Positions 44,589 through 56,852 of a DNA stretch of 64,000 bases are shown one piece after another. The position numbers were made by a program, and so were the translations under genes. Below the pieces are notes generated by a model. The model was not told the DNA's origin. It was given only the letters and a program-made list of their open reading frames with translations, and made no database searches. Origin of the DNA: Pseudofabraea citricarpa (taxonomy: Eukaryota; Ascomycota; Leotiomycetes; Helotiales; Dermateaceae); the NCBI GenBank assembly GCA_029641185.1, contig JAPWGK010000025.1:186001-250000 (forward strand), in the 5' to 3' direction. Position 1 is the first letter of the stretch; every line of letters starts with the position of its first letter.

Positions 44589-46434
44589 AATGAGCGACTT
44601 GAAAAGAATGACAGGCGCAAAAAGCTTCCTGCTTCTTTACAGGTGCACATCATCAAGTATATATCTTACCAATAGATGACGATAACGGAGTGGTTAATTA
44701 CGTCTCGCAGGAGGAATATGGAGCTCCTTCTCGTTCGAGAACACGAATCCCGTGGTTATCACTTGGCTTATAGAGGGACGAGCCGTTAAACCCAGGTCGA
44801 TGTTATGCAGCCAAGCTTAAAATATCGAAAGCGATCGTACCTGGCTTTAGCGAGGTGGAGGGAGTTACCACCTCCTTCTTTTGGAATACTAATAGATCAT
44901 CCTCATTCCGAGTAATTGAAAACACAGCAAAGCTCAAATGAGATCCGGCATTATTCCGGGACTATATATTATACAAAATCCTTTTATTCTCACGACCGCG
45001 CATTGGGTGTAATCACGTGTCGTTAAAAGCAATGTAACTATTTGGTCAGAAAGTATTATAGTATCAAATATCAATAGATATTAACTAGGAGAGTAGTTAA
45101 ATTAAAGTTAATAGTTTGAGAAGATTAATATCAGATCCTCATTCAAATTACTCAATTCTCTTCCACGTGACTGTTATCACTATTATCATGTCTCAAGACA
45201 TTAATGATACAGAGTCCTTTTGAAGACATTCTTCTAGGGGTTGCTTTACCTGTCAATTGTGATTTAATCATAGTAATATAACAATCAATTGTTATTTTCC
45301 TTTAAGAAACCTTGATTTATAAGATTATATCTGAACTAAGTATTTCTTCAGGGAAGTCAACCACGGTACTCTACCACTCAAGTCAATTTTAAGGTGCAAA
45401 AGAGCCACAGGGCTTAAGATTTCTTCAGACGTCGATATCATCTATCCTCTGAGCATTCTACATATTTTGTCAGCTTTATGCAAGATTCATCATACCCATT
45501 TTCCAACAATCACATTTTCCGTAAAAATATCGATAAACATTACAATATTGTAATTCAACTTCCTCTATACTAATCAAAATTAGTTATATGCACAACGCTA
45601 CAAGAATTATATCTACATTGTGCATCATGAAGGCTCGTCCCGCTAGCATTTTGAGCGTGGTCGCCATTATATAAGCCTCAATTAGTGCTATCTTCTTATT
45701 ACTATGTGGGCTTTGCGCAAGAGCAGTTTTGGATATGATAAAAACCATGTGACCAGTGTTTCCTTCTTTGTTGAGTATTCAACATCACAAGTAAATAATG
45801 AGGATATTCCTTGACATTTCCGTGTGTACAAAGACCACCCGCAGGACTATAAGAAAGGGCAAAGCGTACAATATGAACTCGAATTTCGGCAGAATGACGA
45901 GTTTTTTGTGCACTGATAGAGAATAAAAGGCTTGAAAATTTCTCGCAGGCAGCGATTGTATCCAAAAGACATCTGAGAAGATTTCTTTTCGTGAAGATGA
46001 ATAATTCAATTTTCACTGCAATCTCTGCTGAAAGATGCATAAACCCAAATTTCCTCTCACAGAGTACACTTTACGTACGGCATTTTATCCCTTTAAAGCA
46101 GTGGTTTTTATTCAAGTAGCACAAAAGCTGTACCCTTCTAAAACATAACGTACGGTTGAATTATTGGATAAGAATTGGAAATAGGAGACCTCAGTACATA
46201 TAACTGGGAAGGATGAAGCCTGGATGCCTTCCACAAATTATTGTACATTACTTGGCGCAATTATCGCGGGGGGTTGTAAAATTGTCTTATCTCTTTTAAT
46301 CATTTTTTTGTATAAAGTATACTGGAGGGAAAGGTTTTAGAGCATTTCAAACTTTGACTCGTATGTAATTGATAAGTACAAGAATTTTTCCCCACGCAGC
46401 CTAACGTTTTGGGTTTCCAAGAATTCCAACCAAA
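44589..46434. other. AT-rich intergenic region
   Basis: About 1.8 kb. It begins with the protease promoter (AAGTATATATC near 44656) and becomes strongly AT-rich from about 44980 to 45620. A CACGTG-type site occurs at 45016 and 45166. No open frame has a domain. The AT-rich core could be RIP-mutated relic DNA. Confidence 0.4.
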
Positions 46435-46961
46435 TCATGTACTAGTACCAGTGCATCCAACGAAGGCATTGCCGCTTGCACCGGCATGAGTGATGGCTCC
46501 AGCATAGCCACCACTAGTACTGATAACACATCTGTGAGCACCAGGAGCACCTACTTTTCATTAATCTTCGCCATTCATATTGGTTCGGGTTCGAATTTAA
46601 CTCACCACCACTATAAGCACCACAGCTTATCAAGGGGAACTCTTGATATGGACCGCTGACAGCAAAGTTGAAGCCTTCGTTGTTGTTGAATGTGTGGGGA
46701 TAAGTGGATCCTCCGGCAGTTCCACCTTGTTGATAGTAAGAATATGCGGCATTACGGCAAGCTCTAGTGGCAGCAAGAGTGAAAGCAGTACCACCACAGT
46801 TTGTGGCAGACTGGCGGGGCTCAAGGTCGACTGGTGAAGCAACAACAGCAGTGACGAGGAGGGCGAACAAAGCAGTTGGCTAATGTCACATTACTTAGCA
46901 AGTGTACTTTAAAATTGAGCGAGACAAGTGATGAAAAATTTACCTTGAGGAAGAACATCAT
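46435..46961 (-). CDS. Secreted guanyl-specific ribonuclease, RNase T1/N1 family
   Basis: Exons 46961-46944 (only 18 nt, MMFFLK), 46879-46606 and 46550-46435 (135 aa). The first ATG has an ideal context (gccgccATG). A signal peptide crosses intron 1 ([13 protein letters not shown]), followed by a short pro-segment ending near EPR. Active-site residues of the T1 family are all present: Tyr66 and His68 in TYPHTFNN, Glu86 in YQEFPL, Arg104 in GAHRC and His119 in ITHAGASGN. Cysteines in NCGG, ISCG, HRC and VGC should form disulfides. It cleaves single-stranded RNA after G outside the cell. It is a scavenging enzyme by family; I see no feature of the ribotoxin group. Confidence 0.93.
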
Positions 46962-47989
46962 GGCGGCTGAGAGCTGGGACCTGGGACAAAATGGAAAGAG
47001 AGTGATGGATAGACGGATGGCCTTGACTCTTCTTTCCACCTCATGCCTTTATTTATATTCCAGCAATACTTCATTCCCAGTATCAACCCCGACCGAATGA
47101 CCCTTGGCAGACAGATCATATGTAGTATCAGTCCCGCATATGCCGGCTAAACCAAATAAAACGAAGCAAGCAAGCAACTCAAGCAAGCAATCAGCTATCA
47201 AATATGCATGCCAATTAAAACAAGAATGCCACGGACGGAGAAGCGTCTCCTCTTGGATTTTGCTTCTGTATTTGCCAAGGTACATCCCACGGCACTCGAT
47301 TTCAAGTCCTATCAAATCAACGACATTGGCCATCTCTATTTGGTTTCGTTTCTCATTCGCCAATCTTCTAGCGAGGCGAATCACAACTCACTGAGGGGGA
47401 CTTGGCACCGAAGCCCAAGAGTCAATGTGGAAGGTAAACAATTACGTACAGAGATCAACAGGAGAAAGGGGGAAGCTCAACAGGAACCGCATGAGCATGC
47501 ACGTGTGGGTAGCAATTGGAGAACAGGGCGATAAGGGAATTGTGGGGTAGAGACTTTCCCATGCCTTGCCGCACTCTATCCGTACGAGCAGCTGCCGGAG
47601 CATACTTGCGCAATCCGGCAGGTGAGAGGGGTTATTTCTTGGCCCTGGGCAGCAAAACGAAGCCTATCATCAATCTCGTCGGTCCATGAAGCTTATATAC
47701 AACCTTAAACTCACCAAGTCCAGCAAGACAAGACCCTGTGACTTTCGTCGGAGAGCGGCTGATTGCGCCTTGGGAGATCGGAATCGGACTCAGCCATCTA
47801 TCAACAGCTTCCTGTTTTTGAGAGTCACAGGAATCAGCTCGCTGCATGTCAACTTATCGTCGAATCGCATCTGCATCTGTATCTGCATCTCGGCTGTATC
47901 TTATCGCAAACAGCAGTTCTCTGATCAAAGCCCGATCGTATAGCCAAGCTCGTTTTGTGCATTCTTTTTTCTGTCTTCCTCTTTCCACT
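46962..47989. other. Divergent promoter region of RNase and DUF3632 genes
   Basis: A TATA-like box for the RNase lies at about 47048-47056 (minus strand TATAAATAA). A CAAGCAAGCAA repeat lies at 47165-47190. No gene recognised. Confidence 0.45.
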
Positions 47990-48834
47990 ATGAGCTCCCT
48001 CAAAGTCCAAAACAAAGCTTTCGCCAGCACCTTGACCGATGCAAGTAAACCCATCGCTGATGTGGTTGCAGAATTTACCAGACCTGTCGACGATGCGGTG
48101 AAAGCTGGCAATGACGACATCGAATCCCCGCTATGGGCGGCATGGAACGACCTCGTTGCCATCGTGGGACAAACATCTCATACCGAGCAGGGCCGCTTGA
48201 TTGATTTTGTCAAAACTGTGCAGAAGCTTACGGGACCAAAAACCAGGAATGGAAGTGATTGCACTGTGTGGTCGCAACCTGCAACTTGGAGTTCTTTGAC
48301 ATTGCTTGGCGCAGTCCTGCGTGAGTCCTGGAATTATTGTAAGTCATGTCGCTCTTGTAGCTTGGAATCAATTACTGAAAATTGTTCCCTCGGCAAGCTC
48401 CAGATGGTCCTGGATCCGAGAAGAATAAAGGCCTCTGGGTTAACATGAATTCATTTGTCGCTCGCCTGACCACGTTGTCCGAGAAGCAAAATGACGGATT
48501 TGATTATTCGCTCTATGCAGTCTGGGCAATGAGAGATGCTCTTGAAGATCCATCGCCAGAAGCTCCAGTCGCTCATGAGGAATTGATAAAAGGTGCAGCT
48601 GCATGGATGATTTATGCTGCACCAAGCCTCAAAGGGTTTTCAAAGTCTGGGCGTATTTTCGAGGAAAGGATGGCTAAGGAAGGCCAGAGTTTACTTGGGA
48701 AAGACTGGGTCGGCTTTAACGAAGAGAGATGGGAGATCTGGAAGGAAAGATTGGCACTAGTGAAGGAGAAGTCTGGAGATGCCGAAGTGAAAGACTTTGT
48801 TTCGAAAGCTTTGGCTGAGGCAGAAAAAGTGTAA
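47990..48834 (+). CDS. DUF3632 family protein
   Basis: Exons 47990-48338 and 48404-48834 (259 aa). The sequence matches the fungal DUF3632 pattern: N-terminal acidic helix region, LIDFVKTVQKLTG, WVNMNSFVARLT, YAVWAMRDALED, GAAAWMIYAAPSLKG and FNEERWEIWKERLALV. Function unknown; no catalytic motif, signal peptide or membrane helix is visible. An in-frame ATG at 47846 would add 48 residues rich in Ser, Ala and Arg that resemble a mitochondrial leader; I chose 47990 because family members usually begin near here. The exon 1 donor is GTAAGT at 48339; an alternative GTGAGT at 48321 would skip six residues. Confidence 0.8.
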
Positions 48835-49531
48835 AAAGAAATTATTAGGAACCCGCAAAACCAGTTCAGATCTCTTGGGGACTCCTGTCAGTATGCGTCC
48901 CAGTGATTACGCGTCTACCCACTTTGCTTTTGGATGACTTGAGATGAACTGAAATATACGTTCATAGATGCTTCAGAAACAGGAAACGGTTGAAAATGTT
49001 TCAACACCGGAATATGGACACTTCCGAGGCCGTGTGTTAGAAAATACTTGGCATGTAATGAGATACCTGGAATGAAGATAATATCAAGGCAAGTTGAAAT
49101 CATCGAATTACCGTAAGCTTAAACACCTAGATAATTAAGAGTATTTCACAAAGAAATGTCGCGGCCGTATGGAAAAATTGTCAGCCTCGGCTACAGGTAA
49201 TGACCTGAGTCGTGAAAGATGAGGAGGATTTTGTGACTCTAGACGTGTGAGTGTAGTGGATACTGTTCAAAGCCTGGACAATGCAAAGGGGTAATGAGTA
49301 TGCCTGGGCCACTTTCACTGCATAACGATAGAGATTTCAATTTTGCATTAGATAAGTGTCTTGCATTAAATCAGTGTATGAACCTTCTTGGGTCTGTAAA
49401 AAAACGATAAAATCTATTCTAGACTAGAACAACTGCTCCTATATATATATACATCGTACTGAAATGGTGTTGGTTGAGTACACATAACTCGAACAAGATT
49501 GGTATCTCATCTAGGCCGATCTCAGCACGAC
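48835..49531. other. Intergenic region between convergent genes
   Basis: 3' regions of the DUF3632 and Egh16-like genes; a (TA)n run at 49442-49452. Nothing else recognised. Confidence 0.45.
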
Positions 49532-50738
49532 TTAAGCATTGAATGCTTGTCCTTTACGTCCTTGTCCATTGCCAGTTGCTGCGTTGGCATTGTTACCGGT
49601 TGCTGCATTGGCATTGTTTCCAGTAGCTGCGTTGTTGTTATTGCCAGTTGCTGCATTGGCGTTTCCAGTAGCAGCGTTGTTGTTGTTTCCAGTAGCAGCA
49701 TTGTTGTTGTTGCCGGTTGCTGCATTTGCATTACCAGTGGCAGCATTGTTGTTGTTGCCAGTTGCTGCATTTGCATTTCCAGTGGCAGCATTGGCATTGC
49801 CCTTGCCAGCCTTTCCAGTTGCAGCGTTACCAGTTGCGGCATTGCCCGCAGCAGCGTTGCCATTGTTCTTGTTACCACCCTTCTTTCCAGCCTTGGCAGC
49901 GCCAGTGTTGGCAGCTGCGCCAGCGCTTGCAGTGGCAGATGCAGCGCTATCGATATCGAGAAGAGCATCAACAGCATTTACTCCCTGGTCTTCAAGGCTA
50001 GATACCTGGTTTGCGGCAACTGAAGCTGGGAAATCCTCCTTGTTTTGCTCGACCTGGGCCAAGACACCCTTGAGGGTCTGCGCAGTGGCAATCTGGTTTG
50101 GAGAGTTTGCAGTTGGCTTAATATCGGTCTGTTGGACGGCGAAGCATCCACCGAATGGACCGGCCTTGGCAGCGTTGAAACATCTGACAGTGCACACATC
50201 TCCGGTAGAGGCTAGAGTTTGAGTTAGTTATATTGTTCGATGTACGTGAAAGTGATGGAAACTAACCTCCAATGCATGCCATGTCTGCTGGCATGGTGAG
50301 AGTGAGGGTGGTTACACCAGCCTTTGAGTCTTTCTCAGTGACATCGAGAGGAACCTGTCCAGTGGCACCGTTGGCATTGCTGGTCTGATCAAGATCGCAA
50401 GTGTAAGGTCCGGCACCGTCGGCGTTGATCTGGTTGATAGTCACATCGACCGTGCTGCCCTTGGTAACTGAAGTAACTGTCTTGGCGATCAACTGGCCCT
50501 CGGTGTTCTCACCAATGTCGATGTTACCACCGAGCAAAGTTCTTCCGCACTCGTTGACAACGTTGTCGGTGATCTCTTGGGTGTTGATAACGTTGGCGTC
50601 TGCCGCAGTCGTATCGACTTGAAGAGGCAAACTGGCTGGCGATCCCTTGTCTCCCTGAGCTTGTTGGATAACACCCTGGCTGCGAGCTACCGCCAAAAGG
50701 GCGGGAGCGACGAAAAGTAACCGGTAAATAGAAGGCAT
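49532..50738 (-). CDS. Egh16-like secreted protein with Asn/Ala/Thr/Gly repeat tail
   Basis: Exons 50738-50267 and 50211-49532 (383 aa). Signal peptide: LLFVAPALLAVARSQG. The Egh16-like domain (family of the powdery-mildew gEgh16 and Magnaporthe Gas1/Mas proteins) covers about 20-215: VIQQAQGDKGSPAS, NECGRTLLGGN, INADGAGPYTCDLD, MPADMACIGG, then DVCTVRCFNAAKAGPFGGC with paired Cys. The C-terminal tail (about 265-383) consists of degenerate NANAATG and NNNNAATG units, twelve AATG in all. No GPI-anchor signal or membrane helix ends the protein. Family members are linked to appressorium formation in pathogens, but they are also found in saprobes, so virulence is not implied here. Confidence 0.9.
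49553..49860 (-). repeat. In-frame 21/24-bp tandem repeat array
   Basis: It encodes the NANAATG / NNNNAATG tail of the Egh16-like protein. Units of 7 and 8 codons alternate irregularly. The array makes long open frames in other frames on both strands, which are shadows. Confidence 0.85.
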
Positions 50739-53693
50739 TTTGATGTATAAGGTAGTCGATAGAAAATAGTGATTAAACGTCAAGAACAGAATCAGACCGG
50801 CTGCAGTTGGAATAAAAGAATGAATACACGTAAAGAAGGGAATCAGGCCGGCTGGAAGTTTGGAAGAAGAAACAGATGAACAGCAAGAGCAACTGTGCCT
50901 GGGATGGCGGACAATTATGATCTTATAGATGCATGCTGTACATGGTTCGATTTTTGATATTCTCAAACAAACATTACATCCACAACGGGGGTCGTCGATC
51001 ACACATAATTGCAGGTTGTAACGGCTCCCGTCGCGTAGGTGGGTCGTCGGTGGTACGGAGGTGACCCCGGTACAGTGGTGCCGAGAACTGGACAGTCTAT
51101 TTGACAGGTCCGTTACTCCTATACATAAGCAAAATTTCTTCGGAGTGGTTGGTATTGATCTGTTATGAGTTGGTGGTTCTAATAGGCATACCCCAAGAGT
51201 CTGTCGGGTTTTTTCTGTCTGTCAATCTAGATGCCGTTGCATGCTCTCATGTAAGTCATCATCTTGGCCTATGGAGTTAGTTCGGCCTCTCGGGGTCACG
51301 AGCCTACAAGTTTGACGAGCTGTTTAATGCATCTTGCTGAACATCGGCAAATTATCTCTGCGGCTACTTAAATAGACTCTATTTAGTGGTCCTGTGGTCC
51401 GGACAAAAGGGGCATGCCGTCTGAGTGGCTGCTTTCCTAGGATGCGACGTTTGCACTGGGTCTTCTGTATTCCTGCTAAGTTTGAGATCCCTGGCAAGCC
51501 TTGCCGAGCCCGATGGAGCCCTGACGACGCTCTTAAGCGATCAAATCTTATTTGCTCAGTGCTCCACTGTTATGGCTTGAAAGAGGCGGTTGTGTTCCAG
51601 AATTTCCAGACGACAGATTTTATGTGGGAACAGCATGGAAACAATAACCGATTGTTAAGGGGCCCGAGAAGCGAGAGGTAGGTCAAAGGGTTAATCAGGC
51701 TTGGCTCATGTCAGAGCAGTCGCCAGCAACTGCTCCGGTCCAAACACGGAGATGGACGGTGGTCGATTTGAGAATTCCGACGTCACGTACTGTCCGTGTT
51801 TCTTTCTGTGTTTCTAATCTGCAATGAAAAAGGATTCAGGCTCACTTTGTTGGACTGAATGCGACAGAGCGATTTATTCTTGATTTTGGTTGAGACATGC
51901 ACGATGCATATTAATTAATCAATCGCCTAACCTTAAGTGAGTTTCGACGAAAGATGTCCCGCTAGGTATCTCTTGTTTCTGATCTTAAAATGATGTTTCT
52001 TTTAAGCTTAATGCTTTTTAGATTGAACCGAGGTTAAACTGACTGTTGGCATAGGTTAGCATACTGAAAAATACAGACTGCCATTCGTGTGAGAATGATG
52101 GCTTCAATGATGTTTATTACATGCGATAGCAGCCATAATGAGGAACAACATAAGTAATCCAATCGGTTAGGATTTGTGTTGTTTCATATCTTCAGCGGAT
52201 TTTTAGCGAACACGAGGAGACTGCCTTGCCTTTATAGAAATTTCGAAGGAATCAATACTGTACGCCTTGAAATTTCCTTCAAGTAAACTTGCCTAGATTA
52301 TTCTCCAGTCTATCTCAAAGTCGCGCATGTCTTCATACAGAATAATTTCACGAGAAACTATGTGGTTTAACATGCAACAGATATCTCGAGTTCTAAACTC
52401 GGAAACTCAAACCTTGTAGGTACTATTTGCTCGATTGCCATACTACTTTAATATGAACTAGTGAAAGCTGCCGAACGTCCTCACCTGTGGTTGGTAGAAG
52501 ATTTTGGTTCTGGTTGCATTTTGGTATTAGTCCTGTTAATTAACCCCCTTTTGCTTGGCAAAATTTATCCCGCCACAGCTTTATCAAAGCCATTTTGAAA
52601 GTCTTGCTTTTTGGTACCATAACTTGCCTACATATGTCGTATGTCTATAGATTTAAAATATAAACTTTCTTGTAGAGGAGCATGACACAGATATATCAAG
52701 CCGAGATTTTCTTCTTTTCCGTTTGAAAATGAATTGTTGTCCTTTTGCATCGGAAATTCTTCTGGAACGCCGCACTGGTCAAACTCGATTTTCAAATATT
52801 GAATCTTCCAACCTTGAACAAAAATAACAGGTATCAAATTATCCGCTTAAAGATTGTGCAACTCCCCGACTATTGAAAAAATTGGCGCAGGTGCATATTT
52901 CGTCTCACAGCTCGCTAGCCGAGCTTCAGAGATTCGGAGGTTGATGATCCTTTGAGGTTAGTCCAGAAGACCCGAAAAGAAAGAAAAGAAAGCCAGAAGA
53001 AATCCAGACACGGCTAAAGCTAACACAGAAGTTACTAAGATAGATATAAGTCTCTTGCGATGTCTGGTATAGTTGGTTTTATCTATCGATGGCCGATTCT
53101 CCAGGGTTAAGCGAGGATTTCGGATATCGTAGCGAGTGAGTCCTACTGACTTAAATGTAAGAGGAAAGTATTTAAGAAGAACTCCAAAGTTACGAATTGT
53201 TAAGAAGCAGAGAAGATTAAGCTGAGAGTAAAGGTGTAATGACCTTATATGTACTAAATAGAAATAATATCTCAGCATTACACTTGTGAATTTACAGAGC
53301 TATAGTAAATGACTTGTAAGATGGAAGACGTTATCAGATAGAAATCAGCAGATGCTTCCGAACCAACCATAAAAATACTCTGAAACAGCGCTCTATCTTT
53401 TAGATGACAACGTTTGATGAATACTTGGTGTTTTATTTTCTTTTCTGAAGTATCTTAGTGCCTTTAAGTGATTAAATGCCTCCAAGGAACAATTTCTAAG
53501 TATAATTCTTTTACTTGCTCAATACTCATCCAAACAAATTGTATCTCCCAGTTTGAATTTTGGTTTTCCGGCCAGAATCATTTCTGATCTATCTTTCACC
53601 AACAACAAGTTCCCGACTCACAATGCCCTGCTCTTAATCCTGCTTAATTTGAGATTATTTCCCTTCGACAAGCCATTTTAAGAATCGCTATCC
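50739..53693. other. Long intergenic region
   Basis: Nearly 3 kb. No gene recognised. Short open frames at 51394-51681 (+) and 52958-53278 (-) lack domains; the latter ends in a hydrophobic stretch. AT-rich from about 51830. Confidence 0.4.
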
Positions 53694-55570
53694 TTAAACA
53701 TCATGCCGAGCGTTCTTGCTCATGTGGCGAATCTTTTCACCATACTAATCAAGGATCAGTCAAGCGGCCATTAATAGCAGTTCTCTATACTTACAAAGTA
53801 GAAAACGGCAGGAATGGGGATAAAGCATATCGAGATACCGCCAAGGAGAGAGTTTCCAGGACCAATACCGAGCTGGCGAAAAAGCGCGCGTGCCTGGTTT
53901 GATATTCTAATTAGCTACAGGCAAAAAGAAGTGTTCTATATTTCTTCATAACCTACAAACAGCGGAAATATGGCACCGAAGGAGGCACGGAAAAGTGTAT
54001 TCCCTGCGAATATCGATGCCGCGGATTTCGGGAAGGCGATTGCAAGATAGTTAAGTACTGCATTGAACAGCGTTACGATACCGACGGTAAAGAGGCTAGA
54101 ACCAATGACAGGCACAATCCAGTGAACGCTTTCTCGAGACGACCAACCATACCAGAATAAGCAGATTGGAAGGGACACAGATCCAACAAACGTTGGCGGA
54201 AGAACCATCTCAGGCTTGAATGTTGGCTTCATCAGTTTCGGAATCACACCATATTTTACCCACGCAAGGTAAAGCGGTACTGTGATAATACCACCTATGA
54301 AAATACCTAGAAAAACAAGTCCCTGTTGGCTAAGGTTAAAGTTGTAGATTCCGCCAAATACCAGAGGGAACGATTCGAACCAAGTGAAGAGCACCCCATA
54401 TAGAAGAGCCGTATAAAGGTCCATCAAAAAAACAATAGGCTCCGAGAAAGTGATTGTAAATGCCCTGGCTAAGACGATCAAATCGTCCTTCATAGTATGA
54501 TTAGCAGAATCAATTTCAGACTGACTCTTCAAACGGTCATCTCCAGTCGTTTCCCTCAATCTCTTCGCTCGCTTATACAGGATATTGGCTGCACTAGTCT
54601 CGGGGAGGAGGAAGAACAGCACGATCAGCACGAGCGCGCACAGCCATGTGAATATCCAAATTGTCCAGCGCCAACCTTTGACCGGAACTGTAAATCCTCC
54701 AAGGATCGGTCCAAAGACAGGACCCAAGATTCCGAACCAGCCCCAGATGCAAAGTGCGTATGGGATTTGAGTTGGCTTATAGATATCCCCGATAGTAGCC
54801 CCACCAGTTGCCAGAGATGGACTGCCAAAAAAGCCCGTTAGGGCCCGGAACACGAGAAACATGGGCATATTTACGGCGAAGCCAGTGGGAAGTTGAAGTA
54901 AGACGAAAGCGAGGAGCGTCCAGAAATAAATACCGCTGCGTCCAATTTTTGGTATCTCGGACATCGGAGACCATAGCATAGGACCAAAGCCGTATCCCCT
55001 ATCAAAACAAGATAAGTCATCAGTGATGGTCATTTTTAGAGGTAGATTTACCATAGATGTTTTGGGTTTCCTTACATGGTATAAAGCGAAAGGCCAAGTG
55101 TTGCCACAATTTCACTAACGCCGAAATCTTCCATAATACTTGATATTCCAGGAACATAAATGGAACTTGCAATGTAAACTGAGAAGTTCAGCACGCAAAT
55201 TTGAGAAGTGATCAGCAACTTCCAACTGGTGGGCCAATTCTGCGGATTCTAAACTTGCTGTGAGAAATACTTCTTGCATGAAACCAATCAAAGCGCGTAC
55301 CTCTGGATCATCTGGACCGTACCAGTCTATCAGATAGATATCTTTCCCATCTTCAACAACCCGACTTGCATCTGGATGTTGCAAATCAGTATCATGGGTT
55401 TCAGTGTCTCTCGCCAAAGCACCAGTTTGTTCTTTCGACAGTGTGGTATCTCGTCGAACAGATTTTTTCCAGAGTGAAGAATCGTTCTCATCGGGGTAAC
55501 GAAATAGTTTATTGCCAGATAGAAAGCGTACAAGGCAGCCGAATTCAGTGTCACGGAATTGAGTAGTCAT
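53694..55570 (-). CDS. MFS drug:H+ antiporter, DHA1 family
   Basis: Five exons: 55570-55301, 55248-55076, 54998-53957, 53893-53795 and 53744-53694 (544 aa). The long polar N-terminus contains WYGPDDPENPQNWP, a hallmark of fungal DHA1 multidrug transporters, across intron 1. Then SIYVPGIS, GLSLYTMGYGFGPMLWSPMSE (motif C-like; Met codon split by intron 2), and GIYFWTLLAFVLLQLPTGFA, the GFFGSPSLATGGATIGD loop and WRWTIWIFTW. The end is IPAVFYF/YGEKIRHMSK across the last intron. It probably exports toxic compounds or polyamines at the plasma membrane. The last exon is only 51 nt. Confidence 0.93.
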
Positions 55571-56852
55571 GTTGATGTGAAGGACAAAAAATCAAACGTG
55601 TTGCAACTAATGGCTCTATCTCTCTCATCAACATAAAATTGGGCATCTTAAATAAAAAACAGCATTGCATAGACCAGACCAACATTTCCCCTTATGCAAA
55701 TGCGAGGAATATATCGGAGTTTATATGGAGCTAAAGGTGGTTAAGCCCGAATAGCTGCATTAGTTCCTGCATCCAAACATAAGGTTACTTCATGATCTGC
55801 GTTTAGTTGCCGGTTCAAGGTTGTGACAATCTATCATCAGGCACGAAAGATCATACGGCAGGGTGGCTGATTACTGATAGAATTTGGAAGAGTCCCCCTT
55901 GATACCACGTGACACACCTGTTTCAAAATCTGGGCATCAAGCTATTCAATAAACCAGCTGTTAGATAATCCCCAGTAGCAATTAAGACAGTTATGATTTG
56001 TATCAGAAATAAAATTCATAGAGATCTTGTAGATGTTGACGTATTAGTTTGGTTTGAATGGAACCATCACCAACCTACTTTTTTGGATAACAGCAGATTT
56101 CGCATTTTTCTCCAGCCTAATTTCTACCTTCCTACAAAGATGAAGCTGTCTTTGTTAGAACTTCATAATTGTTATGAAGCCGATTTGTAATTTTGCCAGT
56201 GCAGAAGTAAATCCGTCTAAGTCCGTCTCTTCAATGCAGTCGTAGACTCGTAGTTTGATACAACATTCCCAGCAATGTATTGTGAAATCTGACAAACGGC
56301 TGACCGAATCTGCCACATGTGATTTAACGTGCTTGCCAACCTGATATTAACGGGTTATGGCTCTATGACACCACATGGCTGACTCGAATTCCCATTCTGA
56401 GTTTAGCATGGAATGGCTGACCAGAATTTCCAATTCAGGTAAAGCGTGGGCTTCACGGGTGGACAAGGGGCGCTTCAAACTTTAAAGCATCGCTTAACAA
56501 GCATTTTCGACGCCGCAGGCCCAGGACAAAGGCAAATGGCTTCAGTGGAATCGTATTTTCGACAGCAAATTAGCCGCAAAACTCGCACAATCCCTTCAGT
56601 TAGTGCCAAGTTGAGTATGATTTGAAATCGAGTCTCGACTTTGCATAATTATTTTGAGTTTGATGTCAAGTCTATCTACCGTACTGAGAGGGATCATCGC
56701 GTGTCAGATGTTGATAGATCAAGTATAAGTAGTAACAACCCCCCATCTCTCATTCTTCCAACAACATCAATTTCATTCAGATCAACATCATCATCCATTA
56801 GCTTCTACCTACAAAACGAAAAAAATCCAGACCCACCAATTACACAGCCAGA
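55571..56852. other. Divergent intergenic region
   Basis: Promoters of the antiporter (minus) and SDR (plus) genes. Repeated GAATTCC/GAATTTCC motifs occur near 56384-56433. A TATA-like AAGTATAAGTA lies at about 56719. No gene recognised. Confidence 0.4.

Noticed and set aside
49539..50222. 227-codon plus-strand frame over the Egh16-like gene
   Set aside because: Product of the repeat array read in the antisense direction (Leu/Val/Ala repeats).
51394..51681. 95-codon frame
   Set aside because: No recognisable domain and no supporting context.
52958..53278. 106-codon minus-strand frame with a hydrophobic C-terminus
   Set aside because: It could be a small tail-anchored protein, but nothing beyond the hydrophobic stretch supports it.
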